Shown here: in pieces, positions 1 to 7,891 of the stretch | Layout of the letters: every line of letters starts with the position of its first letter | Position numbering within the stretch: the first letter of the stretch is position 1 | NCBI RefSeq assembly: GCF_001428525.1 | Contig: NZ_LMHW01000017.1 | Coordinates: forward strand, 1-64,000 | DNA: 64,000 bases | Source: Flavobacterium sp. Root186 | Lineage (GTDB): Bacteria > Bacteroidota > Bacteroidia > Flavobacteriales > Flavobacteriaceae | Direction of reading: 5' to 3' | Notes under the pieces: generated by a model | What the model was told of the DNA's origin: nothing | The model's database searches: none | Seen by the model: the letters and a program-made list of their open reading frames with translations, nothing else | Program-made: the position numbers and the translations under genes

Positions 1-107
1 AGGTGGTTATTGCGGCGGGGCTCACCTCTTCCCATCCCGAACAGAGTAGTTAAGCCCGCCTGCGCAGATGGTACTGCAGTATTGTGGGAGAGTATGTCGT
101 CGCCTTT
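1..107 (+). rRNA. rrf: 5S ribosomal RNA (3' end of an rRNA operon)
   Basis: The internal segment CCCATCCCGAACAG and the 3' segment TGTGGGAGAGTATG are conserved 5S rRNA signatures. The first bases (AGGTG) pair with the closing CGCCT near position 105, as in helix I. The window therefore begins at, or a base or two inside, the 5' end. The 16S and 23S genes must lie upstream, outside the window. A terminator hairpin and two tRNAs follow. Confidence 0.93.
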
Positions 108-113
108 CTTTTA

Positions 114-143
114 AAAACCCTGTTTCCAAGAAACGGGGTTTTT
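114..143 (+). terminator. Intrinsic terminator of the rRNA operon
   Basis: AAAACCCTGTTTC pairs with GAAACGGGGTTTT across a short loop, with one wobble pair. A run of T follows. It sits directly behind the 5S rRNA. Confidence 0.85.
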
Positions 144-178
144 TATTCTAATTTTTGCTTATTAATTTAAGCAATTAA

Positions 179-251
179 GGTACCTTAGCTCAGATGGTAG
201 AGCAATGGACTGAAAATCCATGTGTCCCTGGTTCGATCCCTGGAGGTACCA
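179..251 (+). tRNA. tRNA-Phe (GAA)
   Basis: The 7-bp acceptor stem GGTACCT/AGGTACC closes a normal cloverleaf. The anticodon loop CTGAAAA between ATGGA and TCCAT gives anticodon GAA (Phe). The T-loop GGTTCGATCC is present. CCA is not encoded after the discriminator A at 251. Confidence 0.95.
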
Positions 252-257
252 CATAAT

Positions 258-343
258 GCTCGGATGGTGAAATTGGTAGACACGCTGGACTTAAAATCCA
301 GTGAACAGCAATGTTCGTGCGGGTTCAAGTCCCGCTCTGAGTA
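258..343 (+). tRNA. tRNA-Leu (UAA)
   Basis: This is a class II tRNA with a long variable arm. The acceptor strand GCTCGGA pairs with TCTGAGT (two G-U pairs). The anticodon loop CTTAAAA between CTGGA and TCCAG gives anticodon UAA. The T-arm GCGGGTTCAAGTCCCGC is intact. It starts 6 nt after tRNA-Phe, so the two are probably cotranscribed. CCA is not encoded. Confidence 0.95.
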
Positions 344-345
344 CT

Positions 346-384
346 AAAAACTTCAATTGGCTATGCTAATTGAAGTTTTTTTTT
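346..384 (+). terminator. Intrinsic terminator after the tRNA pair
   Basis: AAAAACTTCAATT pairs perfectly with AATTGAAGTTTTT around a 9-nt loop. The T run extends to 384. It ends the tRNA-Phe/tRNA-Leu unit. Confidence 0.85.
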
Positions 385-451
385 GTCACAAAAGTTATTT
401 TAATAGTAAATTTTATACTTTTACTTTAATGTTTTACCTTATAATTAAACT

Positions 452-904
452 ATGCAAAATATTTTTCTTAGAGAAGACTGTGATCAATTTATAAACCGTA
501 TCAATCAGCTTGAAATAGACTCACAGCCACTTTGGGGCAAAATGTCAGTTGATCAGATGCTGGCTCATTGTAATGTAACTTATGAAATGGTTTATGATAA
601 TATTCATCCAAAGCCAAATGTTTTTATGAGATTAATTCTTAAACTATTAGCTAAAAAAGCAATAGTAAGCGAAAAACCATACGCAAGAAATATTCATACG
701 GCTCCACAATTTATTATTGCCGGAGATCGTGATTTTGAACTTGAAAAAAGCAGATTGATCTCCTATATTCTAAAAACACAAGAATTAGGAGAAAGTGAAT
801 TTATGAGAAAAGAATCTCTTTCTTTGGGTAAATTAACTACTAAAGAATGGAATAATATGTTTGCTAAACATTTAGACCATCATTTATCTCAATTTGGTGT
901 TTAA
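452..904 (+). CDS. DUF1569 (DinB-like) family protein
   Basis: This 150-aa soluble protein has no signal peptide. The segment PLWGKMSVDQMLAHC near residue 27, the ELGESEF segment, and the C-terminal KHLDHHLSQFG are what I recognise as the DUF1569 branch of the DinB/YfiT four-helix fold. In that fold, histidines from separate helices bind a metal; here candidates are the His of MLAHC and the C-terminal KHLDHH. The biochemical role is unknown for the family. An NTF2-like gene follows after 14 bp, so the two are probably cotranscribed. Confidence 0.75.
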   Translation: MQNIFLREDCDQFINRINQLEIDSQPLWGKMSVDQMLAHCNVTYEMVYDNIHPKPNVFMRLILKLLAKKAIVSEKPYARNIHTAPQFIIAGDRDFELEKSRLISYILKTQELGESEFMRKESLSLGKLTTKEWNNMFAKHLDHHLSQFGV

Positions 905-918
905 TCTAAAATTATGAT

Positions 919-1353
919 ATGAGAATTTATTTTATTCTAATTTTTCTGCTTTTTGGATTATCATCCAATGCACAGAAACAGGAGGTTCAAAAAGCTATTG
1001 AAATATTCTTTGAAGGATTCCACCAAAAAGATTCTGTGAAAATAAAAACTGTTTGCGCGGATAAAATGATTTTGCAATCTATTAGTGAGAGTTCCGTAAA
1101 GGGAAACAAATTATCGAATGAAAGTGCGAATGAATTCTATAAATCTATTGGCATGATTCCGTCAAGTATGAAATTTCAGGAGAAAATTTTGAGTTATAAC
1201 ATTCAAATTGATGGTACAATGGCTCATGTTTGGGCACCTTATGAGTTTTATTTAAACGATAAATTGAGTCATACAGGTGTAAATACTTTTACATTGTTTA
1301 AAGAAAAAGATTCCTGGAAAATAATTTACCTAATTGATACCCGAAGAAAATAA
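919..1353 (+). CDS. Secreted NTF2-like (SnoaL-type) protein
   Basis: This 144-aa protein has a clear signal peptide (MRIYFILIFLLFGLSSNAQ). The remainder fits the cone-shaped alpha+beta NTF2/SnoaL fold: an N-terminal helix with FFEGFHQKDSVKI, a middle HVWAPYEFYLND strand pair, and a closing TLFKEKDSWKIIYLIDTRR. Small flavobacterial proteins of this type are exported to the periplasm and mostly uncharacterised. No catalytic residue can be assigned. The stop lies 1 bp from the end of the convergent endonuclease III gene. Confidence 0.7.
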   Translation: MRIYFILIFLLFGLSSNAQKQEVQKAIEIFFEGFHQKDSVKIKTVCADKMILQSISESSVKGNKLSNESANEFYKSIGMIPSSMKFQEKILSYNIQIDGTMAHVWAPYEFYLNDKLSHTGVNTFTLFKEKDSWKIIYLIDTRRK

Positions 1354-1354
1354 T

Positions 1355-2005
1355 TTAGTTTTTAAGAACTACAGTATTGTAATACAAACAGATATCGGTT
1401 AAAAGACATTCTTCACATTTAGGTTTTGGTCTGCAGATTTCCCGACCTAAAAAGGAAATTGCCATTCCAATTTCTGACCATATTTTTTTTGGTAAAACTT
1501 CCATCAAGTCTTTTTCTGCTTTATTTCCGTCTTTCGCTTCTTTTATTATACCAATTCTGGGTGCAACTCTTATAACGTGTAAATCGGCAATAATTCCTTC
1601 TGCTGGTTTATTGGTTTCTCTTAAAATGACATTCGCAGATTTTCTTCCAATACCTTTCAAAGCAGTCAATTCAGACATTGTTAAAGGAATATCCTTGTCA
1701 TTTTGAATTGTTTTGGCAATTTCCAAAAGCCAATTAGATTTGGTCGCATGATTGCGAACTTTACTTATGTAAGGAATAAAAGTCTCGAAATCAGTTTTTG
1801 ACAAACTTGTAAGAGTTGGAAATTTCTCAAACAAAGCCGGAGCAATTGAATTAATATTTGCATCAGAATCCTGAGCAGATAAAACAACCATAACCAAAAG
1901 CTGATAGGTATTTTGATAATCCAGAGGATGTTTTTTGCCTTTATATTTTTTTAAAATGGGTTTTAATTTAATTTCCCAATCAATTGTTTCACCAAATAAA
2001 TCCAT
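1355..2005 (-). CDS. nth: Endonuclease III homologue (HhH-GPD DNA glycosylase)
   Basis: 216 aa, base-excision repair. LSAQDSD (43-49) matches the conserved LSAQATD of Nth. The helix-hairpin-helix is LKGIGRKSANVIL (116-128), with the catalytic lysine at K122. The catalytic aspartate is D141 in IIADLHV. Four C-terminal cysteines (191, 197, 200, 206) form the [4Fe-4S] motif, but the first spacing is C-X5-C rather than the usual C-X6-C. The length matches Nth. A second flavobacterial Nth-like paralogue elsewhere is possible, so the symbol is by homology. The gene is convergent with the upstream pair. Confidence 0.85.
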   Translation of the reverse strand: MDLFGETIDWEIKLKPILKKYKGKKHPLDYQNTYQLLVMVVLSAQDSDANINSIAPALFEKFPTLTSLSKTDFETFIPYISKVRNHATKSNWLLEIAKTIQNDKDIPLTMSELTALKGIGRKSANVILRETNKPAEGIIADLHVIRVAPRIGIIKEAKDGNKAEKDLMEVLPKKIWSEIGMAISFLGREICRPKPKCEECLLTDICLYYNTVVLKN

Positions 2006-2051
2006 TTTTATTATTCTTTAGTATTTGATATTTAAATAGTTATATATAAAG

Positions 2052-2918
2052 TTAACTATTTTTAATGAAATCTAATGTTTTTTTAATAACAGTTTGATTT
2101 CCAAGTATTTTTCGGTGGCCTAATCCATCGGTTAACAATAATGATCCATTTTTAAGATTTTCATAAATATGAATTCCTGCTTTTACAGGTACTTCCGGAT
2201 CATCATTATCATGAATTACCAATACAGGAATTTCGATTTTTTGTGCAGCTTTATAAGCCGAAAAATCATCCATTTTTAATTGATATTTATCTTCAAAAAA
2301 CAGTCTTAAACGTTCGCTAAATTCCTTTTTCAGCTTTAATTTAAAAATAAACTCATCCAAAATATCTTGTACAATATCTCCGCTTCCAATTATTACAGCT
2401 TTATTTACTTGTAAACCATCTTTAATTGAATTTAATACAGACATTCCGCCCAATGAATGTCCAATTGCAAATTCAAAAAGGCCAAATTCTTTTTCAATTT
2501 CAAGAATAGAAGCAATAAATTCAGACATTAAGGTTGTTTTTCCTTCTGATTTTCCATGTGCAGGCGCATCAAAACTTACAGTAGAATAACCATTTTGCAA
2601 AAGTTCATCGGCTATTTTAAATAATTGGGTTCCTCTGCCTGACCAGCCATGAACAAGTAAAATTTTGCGTTCACTTTGACCATATTGATACGTTACAACA
2701 TTTTTATTAATGGCAGAAACGTGAACAATTTTTTGAATGCTTTTGAGATCCATTTCAAATTCACGTTTGGGGACCTTATGTTTTATAGGCGTTGTAAACA
2801 GCCTCGCAGCAAATTTAGTTGCTAACTTAGTGGATACAAATACGCAAATTTTGGCAGATAGTATAATTATCTGTGGAATTTCTAATGATTTAGTAGGATT
2901 AATTGCCTTTTTTGTCAT
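2052..2918 (-). CDS. Alpha/beta hydrolase
   Basis: This 288-aa protein has an alpha/beta-hydrolase core. LLVHGWSGRG (88-96) is the oxyanion-hole HG motif, and GHSLGG (153-158) holds the nucleophile S155. An acid lies in HDNDDPEVP (D237 or D240), and the catalytic histidine is H268 in GLGHRKIL. The first 55 residues include a hydrophobic stretch (IIILSAKICVFVSTKLATKFAARL) that may anchor it to the membrane. The substrate cannot be inferred; esterase or lipase-like activity is likely. It is divergent from glgA across a 118-bp gap. Confidence 0.82.
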   Translation of the reverse strand: MTKKAINPTKSLEIPQIIILSAKICVFVSTKLATKFAARLFTTPIKHKVPKREFEMDLKSIQKIVHVSAINKNVVTYQYGQSERKILLVHGWSGRGTQLFKIADELLQNGYSTVSFDAPAHGKSEGKTTLMSEFIASILEIEKEFGLFEFAIGHSLGGMSVLNSIKDGLQVNKAVIIGSGDIVQDILDEFIFKLKLKKEFSERLRLFFEDKYQLKMDDFSAYKAAQKIEIPVLVIHDNDDPEVPVKAGIHIYENLKNGSLLLTDGLGHRKILGNQTVIKKTLDFIKNS

Positions 2919-3036
2919 TTCAATAAAACTGATTTAGAAGCAGTATTTTGCCTATTTTTTTGCTAAATTTAAAAAAAGATAAAAATAGCATATTAATGAT
3001 TGTTTCTTGAAAAATAACCACAAATTAATTTCTGAA

Positions 3037-4464
3037 ATGGAGATATTTCATATTAGTGCAGAATGTTATCCGATGGCAAAAGTCGGCGGTTTGGCTGATG
3101 TAGTTGGTGCTTTACCAAAGTACCAGAAGAATGCAGAACATGACGTAAGAGTTGTTGTTCCGGCTTATGATACAAAATTTAAAAATGAAAATAAATTTGA
3201 CTGTGTGCATTGGGGAACAGTTAAATTAGGAAACTTCAATTTTCCTTTTAGCGTTTTAAAAGAAAGTACAGATAAATTAGGCTATGAATTGTATTTAGTT
3301 GAAATTAATGAATTATTTAATCGTCCGAACGTATATGGTTACGAAGACGATATTGAACGTTTCTTATCTTTTCAAATTGCAGTTTTAGATTGGATTGTCG
3401 CTCGAAATAAAATTCCGGATATAATTAACTGTCACGATCATCATACTGGATTAATTTCATTTCTACTTCAGTTTGCTTATAAATACGAAACACTAAAAGA
3501 CGTTAAAACTGTTATAACAATTCATAATGGTTTATATCAGGGCTGGTTTGGTTTTGATAAATTATATTATCTGCCAGAATTTGATTTAAAACATGCTGGA
3601 TTTTTAGAATGGAATAATTCAATTAACTCATTGGCAGTTGGAGTAAAATGTGCTAATGCTGTTACTACAGTTTCTCCAAGTTATTTAAATGAAATCAATT
3701 ATAGTGCAAATGGATTAGAATCTTTGTTTAAATCCGTTAGAAATAAATCTAAAGGAATTTTAAATGGAATTGACATTGAAGTCTGGAATCCATTAAAAGA
3801 TCAAATGATTGCAGAAAATTATTCGATAGAAAACTTTGAAATTGGAAAACAGAAAAATAAAGAAAAATTGTGCGATCAATTTGACTTAGATCCATCAAAG
3901 CCGCTGTTTAGTTTTATAGGACGTTTGTTTGAAGAAAAAGGCGGTGATTTATTGCCTCAGGCTTCTGCACTTGCGTTATCTGAACATTTTGAAGAGATCA
4001 ATATTTTAATTTTAGGTTCAGGAAACGCTGAAATTGAATCACAATTAACGCAACTACGTAATGATTATAAAGGGAATTACAATGTTTTTATTGGTTATAA
4101 TGAAGAATTAGCACATTTAATTTACGCAGGTTCAGATTATATTTTAATGCCTTCAAGAGTAGAACCGTGTGGTTTAAACCAAATGTATGCCATGCGTTAT
4201 GGAACAATTCCAATTGTTAGAAGAACGGGAGGGTTGCGTGATACTGTTATTGATTTTGGTGATGACGGAAACGGAATTTGTCATGATCAGGCTTCGGTTG
4301 GAGATATTTGTTATTCCATAAATCGTGCGGTTAAATTGTACGATGACAAAATAAATTTTAATACAGTTTTAAGAAGAGGAATGGCTGCAGACCATTCCTG
4401 GGAAAGTGTTTGCCAAGAATATATCGAGATATACAACCTAATAATTGAGAAAAATGAAATTTAA
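3037..4464 (+). CDS. glgA: Glycogen synthase (ADP-glucose, GT5)
   Basis: This 475-aa enzyme transfers glucose from ADP-glucose to the growing alpha-1,4-glucan. The substrate-binding K-V-G-G is at residues 15-18, right at the N-terminus as in all GlgA. The second Rossmann domain starts near LFSFIGRLFEEKGG, and the SRVEPCGLNQ motif near 371-380 carries the conserved glutamate. I chose the ATG at 3037 because it gives the canonical N-terminus MEIFHISAECYP; an in-frame TTG at 3007 would add ten unconserved residues. The 3' end overlaps glgC by 11 nt, which suggests translational coupling. Confidence 0.95.
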   Translation: MEIFHISAECYPMAKVGGLADVVGALPKYQKNAEHDVRVVVPAYDTKFKNENKFDCVHWGTVKLGNFNFPFSVLKESTDKLGYELYLVEINELFNRPNVYGYEDDIERFLSFQIAVLDWIVARNKIPDIINCHDHHTGLISFLLQFAYKYETLKDVKTVITIHNGLYQGWFGFDKLYYLPEFDLKHAGFLEWNNSINSLAVGVKCANAVTTVSPSYLNEINYSANGLESLFKSVRNKSKGILNGIDIEVWNPLKDQMIAENYSIENFEIGKQKNKEKLCDQFDLDPSKPLFSFIGRLFEEKGGDLLPQASALALSEHFEEINILILGSGNAEIESQLTQLRNDYKGNYNVFIGYNEELAHLIYAGSDYILMPSRVEPCGLNQMYAMRYGTIPIVRRTGGLRDTVIDFGDDGNGICHDQASVGDICYSINRAVKLYDDKINFNTVLRRGMAADHSWESVCQEYIEIYNLIIEKNEI

Positions 4465-5734
4465 AAAGAAAAATGTAGTTGCTATTATTTTAGGAGGAGG
4501 ACAGGGATCACGTTTGTTTCCATTAACAGAAACGAGATCAAAACCGGCAGTTCCAATTGGAGGAAAATATCGTTTGGTTGATATTCCAATTTCTAATTGT
4601 ATCAATTCTGATATTTTTAAAATATTTGTTTTGACACAGTTTAACTCCGCATCTTTAAATGCGCATATTAAAAACACTTTCAATTTTAGTATTTTCAGTC
4701 AGTCATTTGTTGATATTCTGGCAGCAGAACAAACTCCTGATAATCCAACTTGGTTTCAGGGAACGGCAGATGCTGTAAGACAATGTATGTCGCATTTTTT
4801 GAAACACGATTTTGATCACGCTTTAATCCTTTCGGGTGATCAATTGTATCAAATGGATTTTAACGAAATGCTCGAAGCGCATATTGCTGCTGACGCCGAA
4901 ATCTCGATTGCGACTCTGCCTGTAAATGCTAAAGATGCCCCAGAATTCGGAATTCTTAAAACCGATCATGAAAATAATATTCATGCTTTTATAGAAAAAC
5001 CAAACGCTTCATTATTACCCGAATGGGAATCTGAAGTGAGTGAACATATGCAGGAAAAAGGTAAAAAGTATCTTGCTTCAATGGGAATTTATATTTTTAA
5101 CAAACCATTGTTAGAAGAATTAATGGCGAATCAGGAAACAAAAGATTTCGGGAAAGAGATTATTCCGCAAGCCGTTGGAAAACATAAAATTCTAAGTTAT
5201 CAATATGAAGGATATTGGACAGATATTGGAAATATTGAATCCTTTTTTGAAGCTAACATTGGCTTAACGGCTGATATTCCTGAGTTTAATTTATTTGATA
5301 ACGAAAACAAAATCTTTACAAGACCAAGATTATTACCGCCATCAAAATTTAGAAATTCAATTATTAATCAATCTTTAATCTCTGAAGGCTGTATCATAAA
5401 TGCTAAAGAAATTAAAAGTTCTGTGATTGGTATTCGTTCGCGAGTTGGTGCGGGAACGGTATTGGAAAATTGTTATGTTATGGGCAACGATTTTTATCAG
5501 GATCTTGATGAAATGAACTATGAAAGCAGTATCAATAAAATTCATGTTGGTATTGGTGAAAATTGTTTTATCAAAAATGCCTTGGTTGATAAAAATGTTC
5601 GAATTGGAAATAATGTTCATATTAATGGTGGAAAACATCTAGACAATTTTACCAATGAATTATACAGTATAAAAGACGGAATTGTTGTGATTAAAAAAGG
5701 AGTTACATTGTCGGATAACTTTAGAATAGAATAA
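4454..5734 (+). CDS. glgC: Glucose-1-phosphate adenylyltransferase
   Basis: 426 aa. It makes ADP-glucose from glucose-1-phosphate and ATP, the committed step of glycogen synthesis. The nucleotide-binding GGGQGSRLFPLT is at residues 14-25, followed by SKPAVPIGGKYRLVD. The left-handed beta-helix at the C-terminus shows hexapeptide-like repeats (residues about 300-410). The start is the ATG at 4454, inside the end of glgA; an upstream in-frame TTG at 4445 is less likely. glgB follows after 52 bp, so glgACB form one operon. Confidence 0.95.
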   Translation: MKFKKKNVVAIILGGGQGSRLFPLTETRSKPAVPIGGKYRLVDIPISNCINSDIFKIFVLTQFNSASLNAHIKNTFNFSIFSQSFVDILAAEQTPDNPTWFQGTADAVRQCMSHFLKHDFDHALILSGDQLYQMDFNEMLEAHIAADAEISIATLPVNAKDAPEFGILKTDHENNIHAFIEKPNASLLPEWESEVSEHMQEKGKKYLASMGIYIFNKPLLEELMANQETKDFGKEIIPQAVGKHKILSYQYEGYWTDIGNIESFFEANIGLTADIPEFNLFDNENKIFTRPRLLPPSKFRNSIINQSLISEGCIINAKEIKSSVIGIRSRVGAGTVLENCYVMGNDFYQDLDEMNYESSINKIHVGIGENCFIKNALVDKNVRIGNNVHINGGKHLDNFTNELYSIKDGIVVIKKGVTLSDNFRIE

Positions 5735-5786
5735 TTTTCAATTTCAATATTAATTTCAATATCAATTTTTGCCTTAAAAACCAAAT

Positions 5787-7688
5787 ATGACTAAAGTAAT
5801 CACACATTCTCTATTTACTGATTTTGATATAGATTTATTCAAGGCCGGAAAACACTTCAAATTATATGAAAAATTAGGAGCGCATTTAATTGAAGTTAAT
5901 GGAGTTAAAGGTGTTTATTTTGCCGTTTGGGCACCTACAGCAAATTCTGTTTCTGTTGTAGGCGATTTTAATTACTGGACACAGGGAGAACATCTTTTAA
6001 ATGTTCGCTGGGATTCTTCGGGAATTTGGGAAGGTTTTATTCCTGATGTTTCAAAAGGAGCACTTTATAAATATAAAATCCAATCGAATATTGACGGAAT
6101 TGTAACCGAAAAAGCAGATCCATTTGCATTATACTGTGAAAAACCACCGCATACAGCATCTGTTGTCTGGGATTTAGATTATAAATGGAAAGACGAAAAC
6201 TGGATGCAAAATCGTCATCAGTATAATGCTTTGGATAAACCCTATTCTGTTTATGAAGTACATTTGGGTTCTTGGAAACGAGCAGAACATAATCGATTTT
6301 TGAGTTATTTGGAACTGGCTGATGATTTGGTTAAATATGTAAAAGAAACAGGTTTTACACATGTAGAATTTATGCCCATAATGGAATATCCTTATGATCC
6401 TTCATGGGGTTATCAATTAACGGGATATTTTGCACCAACTTCACGTTTTGGAAAGCCACAGGATTTTATGGTTTTAGTAGACAGATTACATCAGGAAGGA
6501 ATTGGTGTAATTTTAGATTGGGTCCCGTCACATTTTCCTGATGATGCACATGGTTTAGGCTATTTTGATGGTTCACACTTATACGAACATCCAGATCGTC
6601 GAAAAGGATATCATCCGGACTGGAAAAGTTTGGTTTTTAATTATGGCAGAAATGAAGTGCGTGCTTTTTTAATTAGCAATGCTGTTTTTTGGCTTCAAAA
6701 TTATCATGTTGACGGATTAAGGGTTGATGCCGTAGCTTCGATGTTATATCTTGATTATTCGAGAAAAGAAGGCGAGTGGGAAGCCAATATCTTTGGTGGA
6801 AGAGAAAATCTGGACAGCATAAGTTTTCTTAAAGAATTTAATGAAGTTATCTATGCTAATTTTGATGGAGTTCAAACTATTGCGGAAGAAAGTACTTCAT
6901 TTCCGATGGTTTCAAGACCAACCTTTACCGGGGGGTTAGGCTTCGGAATGAAATGGATGATGGGCTGGATGCACGATACTTTAGAATATTTTCAAAAAGA
7001 GACAGTTTATCGAAAATACCATCAAAATGATTTAACTTTTTCGATGACGTATGCTTTTACCGAAAATTTCATGCTTCCGTTTTCTCATGATGAAGTAGTG
7101 TATGGTAAAAAGTCTCTTATTTATAAAATGCCTGGCGACGAATGGCAGCAATTTGCCAATTTGAGATTATTATACGGTTATATGTTTACACATCCCGGAA
7201 CAAAATTATTGTTTATGGGAGCCGAATTTGGTCAAACTAATGAGTGGAATTTTGAGCAAAGTTTAGACTGGCATTTATTACAGTATGATTTTCATTCGGG
7301 AATAAAGAGATTAATTACAGACTTAAACCAGTTATACAAATCTCGTCCTGCATTGTACGAAAAACAATTTACAGGAGATGGTTTTGAATGGATTAATTAT
7401 TCAGATCATCAAAATGCGGTATTATCTTATATCCGAAAAGGAAATAATGCAGATGAAAATGTAATTGTAGTTTGCAATTTCACACAAGTGGTACGAGAAA
7501 ATTATAGAATTGGAATTCCGAAGAAAGGCCAGTTAGAAGAGATTTTTAATAGCGATGCTTTGGTTTATGGCGGCGGTGGTGTTGGAAACGGAAAATTAAA
7601 AATTGAATCAACGCCTTATGATGGAAGAGATTTTTCTATTGAATTAATTTTACCGCCTTTAAGCGTAACCGTTTATTCTTTCGTTTAA
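5787..7688 (+). CDS. glgB: 1,4-alpha-glucan branching enzyme (GH13)
   Basis: 633 aa. It introduces alpha-1,6 branches into glycogen. The N-terminal CBM48 (about 30-110) contains VYFAVWAPTANSVSVVGDFN. The GH13 barrel carries the nucleophile D314 in GLRVDAVASM and the acid/base E367 in IAEEST; the 53-residue spacing equals that of E. coli GlgB. SHDEVVYGK holds the transition-state-stabilising aspartate. A C-terminal all-beta domain ends in LPPLSVTVYSF. It is the third gene of the glycogen operon. Confidence 0.95.
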   Translation: MTKVITHSLFTDFDIDLFKAGKHFKLYEKLGAHLIEVNGVKGVYFAVWAPTANSVSVVGDFNYWTQGEHLLNVRWDSSGIWEGFIPDVSKGALYKYKIQSNIDGIVTEKADPFALYCEKPPHTASVVWDLDYKWKDENWMQNRHQYNALDKPYSVYEVHLGSWKRAEHNRFLSYLELADDLVKYVKETGFTHVEFMPIMEYPYDPSWGYQLTGYFAPTSRFGKPQDFMVLVDRLHQEGIGVILDWVPSHFPDDAHGLGYFDGSHLYEHPDRRKGYHPDWKSLVFNYGRNEVRAFLISNAVFWLQNYHVDGLRVDAVASMLYLDYSRKEGEWEANIFGGRENLDSISFLKEFNEVIYANFDGVQTIAEESTSFPMVSRPTFTGGLGFGMKWMMGWMHDTLEYFQKETVYRKYHQNDLTFSMTYAFTENFMLPFSHDEVVYGKKSLIYKMPGDEWQQFANLRLLYGYMFTHPGTKLLFMGAEFGQTNEWNFEQSLDWHLLQYDFHSGIKRLITDLNQLYKSRPALYEKQFTGDGFEWINYSDHQNAVLSYIRKGNNADENVIVVCNFTQVVRENYRIGIPKKGQLEEIFNSDALVYGGGGVGNGKLKIESTPYDGRDFSIELILPPLSVTVYSFV

Positions 7689-7891
7689 ATAAAATCTGAC
7701 AAATATTTTCAGCGGTATTGTTTTGTCATTTTATCGTTTTTAAATTATCGAATTGTTGATTTTTTGATCTCTAATTTGATACTCAGTCAGAAAAAACGTT
7801 TTCGTGAATAAACCTTTTATTCATAGCCCTTTACTAACTTTTTTTGTATGTTTGAAATAGAGATTATTGTTATAATTAATTCATTCGCGAT

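Noticed and set aside
3007..3036. TTG start extending glgA by ten residues
   Set aside because: The residues are not conserved; the ATG at 3037 gives the canonical GlgA N-terminus.
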